64,000 nucleotides of DNA, taken from Fusobacterium necrogenes (GTDB taxonomy: Bacteria; Fusobacteriota; Fusobacteriia; Fusobacteriales; Fusobacteriaceae). The stretch covers positions 434,001-498,000 of the forward strand of contig NZ_UGGU01000003.1 of the NCBI RefSeq assembly GCF_900450765.1, given 5' to 3'. Made by a program: the position numbers and the translations under genes. Position 1 is the stretch's first letter, and each line of letters opens with the position of its first letter. Below are positions 37,993-45,498 of the stretch, one piece after another. Below the pieces are notes generated by a model, which was not told the DNA's origin, searched no databases, and saw only the letters and a program-made list of their open reading frames with translations.

Positions 37993-38787
37993 ATGAATAA
38001 AGCAGAATTAGTTTTAGAAAGTATTAGAACTACGTATAGAAAGAAAATATGGAATAAATTTATAAAAGCAATAAAAGATTTTAATTTGATAGAAGATGGA
38101 GATAGAATAGCAGTAGGAGTATCTGGAGGAAAGGATAGTTTACTTCTCTGTAAGCTTTTTCAAGAGTTAAAAAAAGATAAAAGTAAAAACTTTGAGGTAA
38201 CTTTTATCTCTATGAATCCAGGATTTGAAGCTATAGATATAGAACAGTTTAAAAAGAATCTTGAGGAGCTAGATATCCCTTGTGAAATATTTGATGCTAA
38301 TGTTTGGGAAGTAGCTTTTAGAGAAGATCCAGATGGACCATGTTTTTTATGTGCAAAAATGAGAAGAGGAGTATTATATAACAAAGTAGAAGAGTTAGGA
38401 TATAACAAACTTGCTCTAGGGCACCATTTTGATGATGTAGTAGAAACTACTATGATAAATATGTTTTATGCAGGAACTGTGAAGACAATGATACCAAAAG
38501 TGAGTTCGACAAGCGGTAAAATGTCAATAATTAGACCTCTTGTATATGTTAAGGAAAAAGATATTGTAGCTTATACACAAAGAAATGAGATAAAGGCTAT
38601 GAGTTGTGGGTGTCCTATTGAATCTGGAAAAGTAGACTCTAAAAGAAAAGAGATAAAAAATCTTTTAGCTGAGATAGAAAAAACTAATCCCAATGTAAAG
38701 CAAAGTATATTTAATTCTATGAAAAATATAAATATAGATTATGTAATGGGATATACTAGAGGAAATAAAAATAAAGGAGATATGTAA
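37993..38787 (+). CDS. TtcA-like tRNA thiolase, copy 1
   Basis: Cytoplasmic PP-loop ATPase of 264 residues resembling TtcA, which makes 2-thiocytidine at tRNA position 32. The PP-loop S-G-G-K-D-S is at 44-49. An Fe-S cluster would be held by Cys117 and Cys120 (C-F-L-C) and Cys205 or Cys207 (S-C-G-C-P). A-L-G-H-H-F-D-D-V-V at 141-150 is the conserved second motif. AAGGAGG is well placed. Its stop overlaps the next start by one base (TAATG), and that gene is a paralogue. Which tRNA each copy modifies is unknown. Confidence 0.88.
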   Translation: MNKAELVLESIRTTYRKKIWNKFIKAIKDFNLIEDGDRIAVGVSGGKDSLLLCKLFQELKKDKSKNFEVTFISMNPGFEAIDIEQFKKNLEELDIPCEIFDANVWEVAFREDPDGPCFLCAKMRRGVLYNKVEELGYNKLALGHHFDDVVETTMINMFYAGTVKTMIPKVSSTSGKMSIIRPLVYVKEKDIVAYTQRNEIKAMSCGCPIESGKVDSKRKEIKNLLAEIEKTNPNVKQSIFNSMKNINIDYVMGYTRGNKNKGDM

Positions 38788-39542
38788 TGGAGAAAGAGAA
38801 AAATAACTCTATCTTAAAAAATATTGAGGGAAAAGGATTTGGAAAAACTATCTGGAGTCCAATTGGAAGAGCTATGCACAGATATAATATGGTAGAAGCT
38901 GGAGATAGAATAGCAGTGGGAGTGTCTGGTGGAAAGGATAGTATGACTACTTTAAATGCTCTAGTTAGAGTAAAAAAAATAGCTCAGATAGATTTTGAGA
39001 TTATCCCTATTCATATACACTCTAATACTGATAAAGCTTCTTATGAAAAGATTGAAAAATATTGTGAAGAGTTAGGTTTAAAATTACAGGTAGAGCCTAC
39101 TAATCTAAGTGATATGTTATTTGGAGAAAAAGAGGTAAAAAATCCTTGCTTTCTATGTGGAAGAATAAGAAGAGGGATTCTCTATAGAATGATGAAGGAG
39201 CAAAATATAAATAAGCTTGCTTTAGGACATCATAAAGATGATATAATAGAAACTTTTCTTATGAATGTATTTTATCAAGGAAATATGAAGATGATGAAAC
39301 CTAGTTATATATCTGAAGAGTATGGAGTAAGAGTGATAAGACCTCTTGCCTATGTAGAAGAGGCAGATATCATAAGATATGTAAAGAAACAAGAGCTTCC
39401 AGTGGTAGCTTCAGATTGTCCATATGAAACAAGTGAGAACTCAAAAAGATTGAGAGTAAAAAATCTTATAAGAGAGTTAGCACAGGAAAATAAAGATGTT
39501 AGAAGTGTTGTTTTCAACAGTATAAAAGAGATGTTGGATTAA
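38787..39542 (+). CDS. TtcA-like tRNA thiolase, copy 2
   Basis: Paralogue of the gene before it, 251 residues. The PP-loop S-G-G-K-D-S is at 47-52, C-F-L-C gives Cys121 and Cys124, A-L-G-H-H-K-D-D-I-I is at 145-154, and Cys211 (S-D-C-P) is the third possible Fe-S ligand. All catalytic elements are kept, so neither copy looks decayed. The copies differ strongly outside the motifs, so the duplication is old and they may modify different tRNAs or positions. Translation is probably coupled to copy 1. Confidence 0.88.
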   Translation: MEKEKNNSILKNIEGKGFGKTIWSPIGRAMHRYNMVEAGDRIAVGVSGGKDSMTTLNALVRVKKIAQIDFEIIPIHIHSNTDKASYEKIEKYCEELGLKLQVEPTNLSDMLFGEKEVKNPCFLCGRIRRGILYRMMKEQNINKLALGHHKDDIIETFLMNVFYQGNMKMMKPSYISEEYGVRVIRPLAYVEEADIIRYVKKQELPVVASDCPYETSENSKRLRVKNLIRELAQENKDVRSVVFNSIKEMLD

Positions 39543-39544
39543 TA

Positions 39545-39573
39545 TTGGATAAATAATGAAAAAATGATATAAT
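39545..39573 (+). promoter_or_regulatory. Promoter of the response-regulator operon
   Basis: TTGGAT (39545-39550), 17 nt, TATAAT (39568-39573), about 50 nt before the response regulator ATG. No other clear promoter precedes the selenoprotein-like gene, so all four genes may share this one. Confidence 0.65.
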
Positions 39574-39626
39574 TATTGCATAAAGATATTTAAAATTAAA
39601 AAAATAAAATTAGATAGGGTGGCAGG

Positions 39627-40304
39627 ATGAACATTCTTGTTATACAAAGAGAAAAAAAACAAGCTGAATATATAGCTAATGGACTGAAAGAATCAGGGTA
39701 TATGGTTAATTTTACTGATAATTTTGATGAAGGATATCATTTTTTAGATTCTATTTCTTATGATTTAGTTATAATAGATACTATTATTTCTGGAAGATCA
39801 GGATTAGATTTTTGTAAAAGTGTAAAAGAAATAAGTGAAGCAACAGGGATAGTGTTTTTAACTTATGAAGCTGATATCAATCTGAAAATAAAAGCTTTTG
39901 ATTGTGGAGGGGATGATTATATTTTAAAACCTTTTACTTTTTTGGAGTTATTAGCTAGAATAAGAGCTATAATTAGAAGAATAAAATTACAAACAAGAAA
40001 ATATACCGAAAATAAACTTGTCATAAGAGATTTGAGTCTTGACTATCTTACTAGAGAAGTATATAGGGCAGAGAGAAAAATTGAATTGACCTCTAAAGAG
40101 TTTACTCTTTTAGAGTATTTTATGAGAAATAGAAATATAGTTCTTACACGTACTATTTTAAAAGAGCAAATTTGGGGGATAGACTTTATATCTGATACTA
40201 ATATTGTTGATGTATATGTAAAATATCTTAGAGATAAGATAGATAAAAATTTTGAAAGAAAATTTTTTTATACCATAAGAGGAGCAGGTTATATTTTAAA
40301 ATGA
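39627..40304 (+). CDS. Orphan OmpR-family response regulator with altered acidic pocket
   Basis: DNA-binding regulator of 225 residues. The receiver domain (1-115) keeps the phosphoacceptor position Asp51 (I-I-D-T), Thr79 and Lys101 (L-K-P-F). The usual acidic pair after the first strand is missing: the sequence reads I-L-V-I-Q-R-E instead of I-L-V-V-D-D-E. This should weaken magnesium binding and phosphorylation. The C-terminal domain (125-225) is a winged helix of the OmpR/PhoB type, with L-T-S-K-E-F-T-L-L and the end G-A-G-Y-I-L. No histidine kinase gene is near. It starts an operon with a lipid-acylation gene. Confidence 0.9.
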   Translation: MNILVIQREKKQAEYIANGLKESGYMVNFTDNFDEGYHFLDSISYDLVIIDTIISGRSGLDFCKSVKEISEATGIVFLTYEADINLKIKAFDCGGDDYILKPFTFLELLARIRAIIRRIKLQTRKYTENKLVIRDLSLDYLTREVYRAERKIELTSKEFTLLEYFMRNRNIVLTRTILKEQIWGIDFISDTNIVDVYVKYLRDKIDKNFERKFFYTIRGAGYILK

Positions 40305-40322
40305 TAGAAAGGTAGTAGTAAT

Positions 40323-40469
40323 ATGAATTTTTATGAAAAGATGTTAATAAAGATTTTAGAAAAGAGTATGACAGCTCAAGATAGTGAAATACTAAAAAAA
40401 TTAAAATCAGGAGTAGACTTATCAGCTCAGGATAAAAAAGAACTAGAAGAGTTAATTGATAATCTATAA
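40323..40469 (+). CDS. Small 48-residue protein, unknown
   Basis: A short open frame starting ATG-AAT-TTT, rich in Lys, Glu and Leu, predicted as two amphipathic helices. AAAGGTAG lies upstream. It fits exactly between the response regulator and the acyl-ACP synthetase fusion gene; its TAA is followed directly by sequence containing the next ribosome binding site. Base use is like its neighbours, which supports coding. It resembles no family that I know. Confidence 0.6.
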   Translation: MNFYEKMLIKILEKSMTAQDSEILKKLKSGVDLSAQDKKELEELIDNL

Positions 40470-40481
40470 ATGGGAGGAAAA

Positions 40482-42968
40482 ATGAGATTTATATATGATA
40501 GGAATAAGACAGCAGTAATTTTTGGGGATAGAGAGTATAGTTACAAGGAGATAATAAAGGGAGTAAAATATTACTCTACACTTTTAAAAGAGAGTGGAAA
40601 AGTAGTAGTAACTATGGAAAATAGACCTGAAATGATATGTTCTATATTTTCTATTTGGGATAAAAAAGAACCAGCAGTAGTTTTGGACTCTGGATATACA
40701 GGAGAGCAATTTGCCTATGCATTTTCAGATTCAGAGCCAAGATATATTTTTACCTCTAAAAAAGTATATGAGAGAGTAAAAGAAGGAGTGGAGTTATCTA
40801 AACAGAATATAGATATAATTATAGTAGATGAGATTGATGTGCCAGAGGATTTTACTTCAGAAAATTATGAAGTAGTGATAGATGATATGGAAAGGGTAGC
40901 ATTATTACTCTATACATCAGGAACAACAGGAAATCCTAAGGGAGTAGTATTAACTTTTAACAATTTAGAATCAAATATCAGAGCTGTAAGAGAAATAGAG
41001 TTAGTAAATGACCAAGATAGAGTTTTAGCTATACTACCTTATCATCATATCTTACCATTGAACTTAACTTTACTTATGCCAATGTATTTTGGAACATTTT
41101 TAGTAATCTTAGAGGAATTATCATCAGAAGCATTAAAATCAGCTTTAAAAAAACATCAAATAAGTGTAATAATTGGGGTGCCAAGAGTATGGGAGATGCT
41201 ACATAAGGCTATAATGGGAAAAATTAATAGTAATTTTGTAGCTAAAAAACTTTTTAATCTTTGTAAAAAAGTAAATAGTTTAGCTCTTAGCAAGAAAGTA
41301 TTTAAAAAAGTAGCTAATGAACTAGGTGGAAATATGAGAGTTCTTGTTTCTGGGGGAGCAAAACTTGATCTAGAGGTTTCTACTAATTTTAAAATTTTAG
41401 GACTTCCTATTATAGAGGGATATGGTCTTACAGAGACATCTCCAATTATAGCCTTCAATCGTCCAAATAATAATGTTATAGGTTCTGCTGGACAACTTAT
41501 TCCAAATATTGAAGTAAAGATAGCTGAAGATGAGGAGATATTAGTAAGAGGAGCCAATGTAATGAAAGGGTATTATAAAAATCCTCAAGCTACCTCTGAA
41601 GCTATTGATAGTGATGGTTGGTTCCACACTGGAGATCTAGGAAAATTTGAAGGGGATTCTCTATTTATAATTGGAAGAAAAAAAGAGATGATAGTTTTAT
41701 CTAATGGTAAAAATATAAATCCTGGGGATATTGAATCAGCTATTTTAAAAGAAACTGACTTAATAAAAGAGATAGCAGTTATGGAGTACAATAATCATTT
41801 GATGGCTGTAGTTTATCCAGATTTTGATTTGATAAAGAGAAGAAAGATAGCTAATATCAAAGAAACTTTAAAATGGGAAATTATAGATAAATATAATGTG
41901 ACTGCTCCTAAATATAGAAAGATATTAGAAGTGAAAATTGTAAAAGATGAGTTACCAAAAACTAAACTTGGAAAAATTAGAAGATTTATGCTTAAAGATT
42001 TTTTAAGAAAATCTATAGAGAATGGAGAGGAAAATATAGAGAAAAAAGAGGTCGTAGTTATACCATCAGATCTAATTTCGCAGTATAGTCAATTGAAAAA
42101 ATATATAGATTCTAATTTTAATGTTAATTTAGAACCAGATTCACACTTAGAGTTAGATTTAGGATTAGATTCTGTAGATATAGTTGAAATTTTATCCTTT
42201 ATAGAGCTAAATTTTGGAGTGAATATAAATGAAGATGAGTTTAGTAATTTGAAAAATATACTTGATATAGCTAGGTTTATCAAAGAAAAGGGAGGAGAAT
42301 ATCATGAAGAAGATATGGATTGGAAAAGTATCTTAAATCAAAATATAGATACTCCTCTTCCAAAGTCTAGTTTTGTATTAAAAATCATAAATATCATTTT
42401 GAAGCCTATATTTAGTTTATATTTTCATTTACATAAAATAGATACAAATAAAATTATTAAGAATCCAGCTTTATATATAGGAAATCATCAAAGTTTCTTA
42501 GATGCTCTTATATTTAGTCAGGCTATTCCTTTGAATAAGTTAAAAGATACTTACTTTATAGCGATAGTTACTCATTTTAATACACCGTTTAGAAGATATT
42601 TAGCGGATAGAGGAAATATAGTAATAATAGATATAAATAAAAATTTGAAAGAAACATTACAAATTTCAGCGAAAATATTAAAAGAAGGTAAAAATTTAGT
42701 TATATTTCCAGAAGGAGCAAGAACAAGAGATGGAGAATTGCAAGAGTTTAAAAGGACATTTGCAATACTTTCTAAAGAGTTAAATATTCCAATAGTACCA
42801 TTTGCTATAAAAGGAGCTTATGAATGTATGCCTTATGGAAGTAGTTTTCCAAAATCTTCTCCTATTGATATCAAATTTTTTGATAAAGTGGAACCTGGAA
42901 ATTTAACTATTGAAGAAATAGTAGAAAAGACTAAGGGTAAGATAAAAAAATGGTTAGTTGAGGAATAG
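40482..42968 (+). CDS. Acyl-ACP synthetase / acyl carrier / PlsC acyltransferase fusion
   Basis: A three-domain enzyme of 828 residues. Residues 1-500 are an ANL adenylation domain with T-S-G-T-T-G-N-P-K-G, G-Y-G-L-T-E-T-S-P and G-W-F-H-T-G-D-L. Residues about 525-605 are a carrier domain with the pantetheine serine in L-G-L-D-S-V-D. Residues about 640-828 are a PlsC acyltransferase with N-H-Q-S-F-L-D and F-P-E-G-A-R-T-R. The carrier between the two suggests that an activated acyl group is passed internally to a lysophospholipid or similar acceptor. E. coli Aas has the two enzymes without this internal carrier. GGAGGA before ATG 40482 rejects an in-frame ATG at 40470. The selenoprotein-like gene follows after 1 nt. 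Confidence 0.9.
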   Translation: MRFIYDRNKTAVIFGDREYSYKEIIKGVKYYSTLLKESGKVVVTMENRPEMICSIFSIWDKKEPAVVLDSGYTGEQFAYAFSDSEPRYIFTSKKVYERVKEGVELSKQNIDIIIVDEIDVPEDFTSENYEVVIDDMERVALLLYTSGTTGNPKGVVLTFNNLESNIRAVREIELVNDQDRVLAILPYHHILPLNLTLLMPMYFGTFLVILEELSSEALKSALKKHQISVIIGVPRVWEMLHKAIMGKINSNFVAKKLFNLCKKVNSLALSKKVFKKVANELGGNMRVLVSGGAKLDLEVSTNFKILGLPIIEGYGLTETSPIIAFNRPNNNVIGSAGQLIPNIEVKIAEDEEILVRGANVMKGYYKNPQATSEAIDSDGWFHTGDLGKFEGDSLFIIGRKKEMIVLSNGKNINPGDIESAILKETDLIKEIAVMEYNNHLMAVVYPDFDLIKRRKIANIKETLKWEIIDKYNVTAPKYRKILEVKIVKDELPKTKLGKIRRFMLKDFLRKSIENGEENIEKKEVVVIPSDLISQYSQLKKYIDSNFNVNLEPDSHLELDLGLDSVDIVEILSFIELNFGVNINEDEFSNLKNILDIARFIKEKGGEYHEEDMDWKSILNQNIDTPLPKSSFVLKIINIILKPIFSLYFHLHKIDTNKIIKNPALYIGNHQSFLDALIFSQAIPLNKLKDTYFIAIVTHFNTPFRRYLADRGNIVIIDINKNLKETLQISAKILKEGKNLVIFPEGARTRDGELQEFKRTFAILSKELNIPIVPFAIKGAYECMPYGSSFPKSSPIDIKFFDKVEPGNLTIEEIVEKTKGKIKKWLVEE

Positions 42969-42969
42969 A

Positions 42970-43275
42970 ATGAATATTGTAATAGAAAATGCTGTATTAA
43001 AATATATTTTTAAAAAAAATTATGAAGGGCTCCTTTTAAAGAGTCGTAACCAATCTTTTGGTTGAGCAGGTTGTAAAAAAGTAATTCTAGTTGAATTTGT
43101 AAAAGAGTATTCACAAGTAATTGAGAATAAATTTAGCTGCAAAAGTTATAAAGTTAAAGGGATAAAAGTGTTTATTCCATATAAGTTAGAGCTAGAAAAA
43201 GTAAAAGAGTTGAAGGTAGTTGAGGTAGTTGATAGCTCTAGTGAAAAGATGTTTTTAGACGTTGAAATTAAATAA
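42970..43275 (+). CDS. Putative small selenoprotein (HesB-like), UGA at codon 32 as selenocysteine
   Basis: ATG 42970 lies 1 nt after the preceding stop, with GAGGA about 5 nt upstream. The frame runs 101 codons to TAA 43273-43275, interrupted only by TGA at 43063-43065. Codon use on both sides is like neighbouring genes. Read through, the protein has S-F-G-U-A-G-C, a U-x-x-C redox-type motif, and later Y-K-V-K-G-I-K-V-F-I, which resembles the central strand of small HesB/IscA-like selenoproteins. Immediately before the TGA, AACCAA (43048-43053) pairs with TTGGTT (43058-43063). I see no convincing canonical bacterial SECIS downstream by eye. It ends with its own terminator. The alternative is a pseudogene with one nonsense mutation. 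Confidence 0.62.
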
Positions 43276-43304
43276 CCATGGCTTTTTAGTAAAAGAGGTT
43301 ATTT
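43270..43304 (+). terminator. Terminator of the response-regulator/selenoprotein operon
   Basis: AAATAACC (43270-43277) pairs with GGTTATTT (43297-43304), with an inner CTTTT/AAAAG stem, then TAATTTT. The left arm contains the stop codon of the selenoprotein-like gene. Confidence 0.75.
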
Positions 43305-43313
43305 TAATTTTAA

Positions 43314-43350
43314 GAATTAAATTAAATATAGTATATTTAATTTATAATTC
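43314..43350. repeat. AT-rich palindrome
   Basis: Left and right parts centred on base 43331 pair through AATTAAATATA and TATATTTAATT, and the outer GAATTA and TAATTC also pair apart from a 2-nt insertion. No gene is near enough to assign it. It could be a cruciform, an operator or a degraded terminator. Confidence 0.5.
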
Positions 43351-43386
43351 TATGAAGACAAAAACTAGTTAAATTTTAAAATAATT

Positions 43387-43452
43387 AAGGAGAAAATTTT
43401 ACTAAAAGAGTATTGCAACTAGATGAGCAATTGTAAAGTAAGATTTCTCCTT
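43387..43452. repeat. Long interrupted inverted repeat before cobU
   Basis: AAGGAGAAA (43387-43395) pairs with TTTCTCCTT (43444-43452), and inside TTACT pairs with AGTAA and ATTGC with GCAAT. TTTT follows on the plus strand. It lies upstream of the cobU promoter, so it is not a cobU leader, and I see no B12-box. It may be a terminator or a small structured RNA. Confidence 0.5.
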
Positions 43453-43496
43453 TTCTGTTATCAAATTATCTTATATTTTAATTTTAATTTAAGAAT

Positions 43497-43525
43497 TTGC
43501 AACCCTTCTTTATTTGTGATATAAT
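43497..43525 (+). promoter_or_regulatory. Promoter of the cob operon
   Basis: TTGCAA (43497-43502), 17 nt, TATAAT (43520-43525). Transcription would start near 43532, only 25 nt before cobU, too short for a cobalamin riboswitch. Confidence 0.7.
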
Positions 43526-43556
43526 CACTGTAATGAAAAAAGTCAGGAAGTGAAAG

Positions 43557-44120
43557 ATGGGAAAAATAATATATTTTACTGGTGGAGCTAGGAGTGGAAA
43601 AAGTTTTCAAGCTGAACAATATATATCTAATAGGTATTTTTCAGAAAAGATATATATAGCTACTGCTATAGCTTTTGATAAGGAAATGGAGTCAAGAATA
43701 GAAAAACATAAAAAACAGAGAGAAGAGAATTGGCTGGTAGTTGAAGGATATAAAAATTTACAAGTTAAATTGTCTCTGTATATGAAAACTCAAGGTGTTG
43801 TTTTACTAGATTGTCTTACAAATATGGTAAGTAATTTGATGATAGTAGATAAAAATATAAATTGGGATAATATTTCTACAGCTGATTTAGATGAAGTTGA
43901 AGCTGAGATAATAAGAGAGTTAGAAAGTTTTTTAATATTTTTTAAAAGCTCTTCCATGGATTTGGTAGTTGTTTCTAATGAAGTAGGAATGGGAATAGTA
44001 CCAGCTTATCCATTAGGAAGATATTTTAGGGATATTTGTGGAAAAGCTAATCAGCTGGTAGGAAAATATTCAGATGAGGCATATTTAATCATTTCTGGAT
44101 TAAAATTAAAATTGAAATAA
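43557..44120 (+). CDS. cobU: Adenosylcobinamide kinase / adenosylcobinamide-phosphate guanylyltransferase
   Basis: Bifunctional cytoplasmic enzyme of 187 residues that phosphorylates adenosylcobinamide and then attaches GMP. Walker A is G-G-A-R-S-G-K-S near the start. The V-V-S-N-E-V-G-M-G-I-V-P motif near 140 is conserved in CobU, as is L-G-R-Y-F-R-D. AGGAAG precedes the ATG. It begins the nucleotide-loop operon; cobS follows after 15 nt. Upstream corrin ring genes are absent from the window, so the cluster fits either salvage or late synthesis. Confidence 0.94.
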   Translation: MGKIIYFTGGARSGKSFQAEQYISNRYFSEKIYIATAIAFDKEMESRIEKHKKQREENWLVVEGYKNLQVKLSLYMKTQGVVLLDCLTNMVSNLMIVDKNINWDNISTADLDEVEAEIIRELESFLIFFKSSSMDLVVVSNEVGMGIVPAYPLGRYFRDICGKANQLVGKYSDEAYLIISGLKLKLK

Positions 44121-44135
44121 AGATGGAGGAGATAT

Positions 44136-44909
44136 ATGAAGGGAATTATATTACTTTTAAAATTTATGACAAGGTTACCCATAGGAGTTGAACCAAAATT
44201 TGACTCTGACTCTATTGGAAAAAGTATGAAATTTTTTCCAATAGTTGGAATGGTAATAGGACTCATACTCTTTGCTTTTTTCTGGGGATTTAGTGGTATA
44301 ATTTATACACCTATGTTAATGATTGTATTGCTAGTTATAATAGAAGTTATATTAACAGGAGGATTACATTTAGATGGACTTGCGGATACTTTTGATGGAA
44401 TATTTAGCTATAGAAGTAAGCAGAAGATGTTAGATATAATGAAAGATTCAAGTCTTGGAACTAATGGAGGACTAGTACTTATTCTTTATTTTATTTTAAA
44501 GATAGTTCTTATTTATGAATTAGAGATGACAATTGGATTGCCAAGTGGAATAGTATTTTTATTGACACCAGCTATAGCAAGACTTAATAGTGTTATAAAT
44601 TGTGCTAGTGCTCCATACGCTAGAGCTACTGGATTAGGAAAGACATTTGTAGATAATACTAATGGCTTTGGAGTGATAGTAGCTACAGTGTTAGTTTTAT
44701 TATATACAATTGTAATAGGTTATTTGTTTCTTTTACCAGTTGTCATGTTAATAATTATTCCTATTGTTATGTTATTTGGATTTATTTTTGCGAAACTTAT
44801 GACTAGAAAAATTGGTGGAGTGACTGGAGATACTTTAGGAGCTGTAGTTGAGCTTTCAGAAATATTAGTCATATTGCTCATATATATTTTTGCTGTATTG
44901 TTTGTGTAG
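44136..44909 (+). CDS. cobS: Adenosylcobinamide-GDP ribazoletransferase (cobalamin synthase)
   Basis: Polytopic inner-membrane enzyme of 257 residues. It joins alpha-ribazole, made through CobT and CobC, to adenosylcobinamide-GDP made by CobU. The signature H-L-D-G-L-A-D-T-F-D-G is near residues 84-94, and the S-S-L-G-T-N-G motif lies near 110. Several hydrophobic helices fill the C-terminal half. GGAGGAG precedes the ATG. It lies in the expected order cobU-cobS-cobC-cobT. Confidence 0.95.
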   Translation: MKGIILLLKFMTRLPIGVEPKFDSDSIGKSMKFFPIVGMVIGLILFAFFWGFSGIIYTPMLMIVLLVIIEVILTGGLHLDGLADTFDGIFSYRSKQKMLDIMKDSSLGTNGGLVLILYFILKIVLIYELEMTIGLPSGIVFLLTPAIARLNSVINCASAPYARATGLGKTFVDNTNGFGVIVATVLVLLYTIVIGYLFLLPVVMLIIIPIVMLFGFIFAKLMTRKIGGVTGDTLGAVVELSEILVILLIYIFAVLFV

Positions 44910-44916
44910 GTAAAAT

Positions 44917-45498
44917 ATGGGAAAACTTTTAATGGTGCGTCATGGTCAGACGGATATGAATTTAAATAAAATTTATTTTGGTTGGTTAGATCCTGAACTC
45001 AATCAAATTGGGATAAAACAAGCTAAAAATGTAAAAAAAATATTAAAGGAATTTTCTTATGATCATATTTATTCTAGTGATTTGAAAAGAGCTAAAAAAA
45101 CAGCTCAAATAATAAATTATCTTCAAAAAGATATAGTATATGATAAAAGAATTAGAGAATTGAATTTTGGAGTTTTTGAGGGAATGACTTATGAAGAGAT
45201 ATTACTTAAATATCCATCTCAATATGAGCTAAGTTCTAAGGAATGGAAAACGTATGATTTTGAAATTGGAGAAAGTCCAATGAAATTACAAAGAAGAGCT
45301 ATAAATTTTATCGAGAGTTTAGATTTAAAAAAAGATAACTTAGTGATAACTCATTGGGGAGTTATCAATTGTATATTAAGTTGGTATTTTTCAAAAGAGC
45401 TAGATAGTTATTGGAAATATTCTGTTGAAAACGGTGGAATTTGTGTGATAGAGTTTATAGATGGTTTTCCAATACTAAAAGGATTGAATATAAGATGA
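44917..45498 (+). CDS. cobC: Histidine phosphatase, probable alpha-ribazole phosphatase
   Basis: Phosphoglycerate-mutase-like phosphatase of 193 residues. The catalytic motif is V-R-H-G-Q-T near the N terminus; [10 protein letters not shown] and the later T-H-W-G complete the active site. On its own the family is broad. The CobC assignment (removal of phosphate from alpha-ribazole 5'-phosphate) is based on its place between cobS and cobT. Its last codon overlaps the cobT start (ATGA). Confidence 0.88.
   Translation: MGKLLMVRHGQTDMNLNKIYFGWLDPELNQIGIKQAKNVKKILKEFSYDHIYSSDLKRAKKTAQIINYLQKDIVYDKRIRELNFGVFEGMTYEEILLKYPSQYELSSKEWKTYDFEIGESPMKLQRRAINFIESLDLKKDNLVITHWGVINCILSWYFSKELDSYWKYSVENGGICVIEFIDGFPILKGLNIR

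Noticed and set aside
42970-43062. Short peptide of 31 residues ending at TGA
   Set aside because: Coding character continues past the TGA in the same frame to TAA 43273, so a truncated peptide alone explains less.
43387-43556. Cobalamin riboswitch before cobU
   Set aside because: No B12-box-like sequence was found, and the best promoter starts transcription only about 25 nt before cobU.
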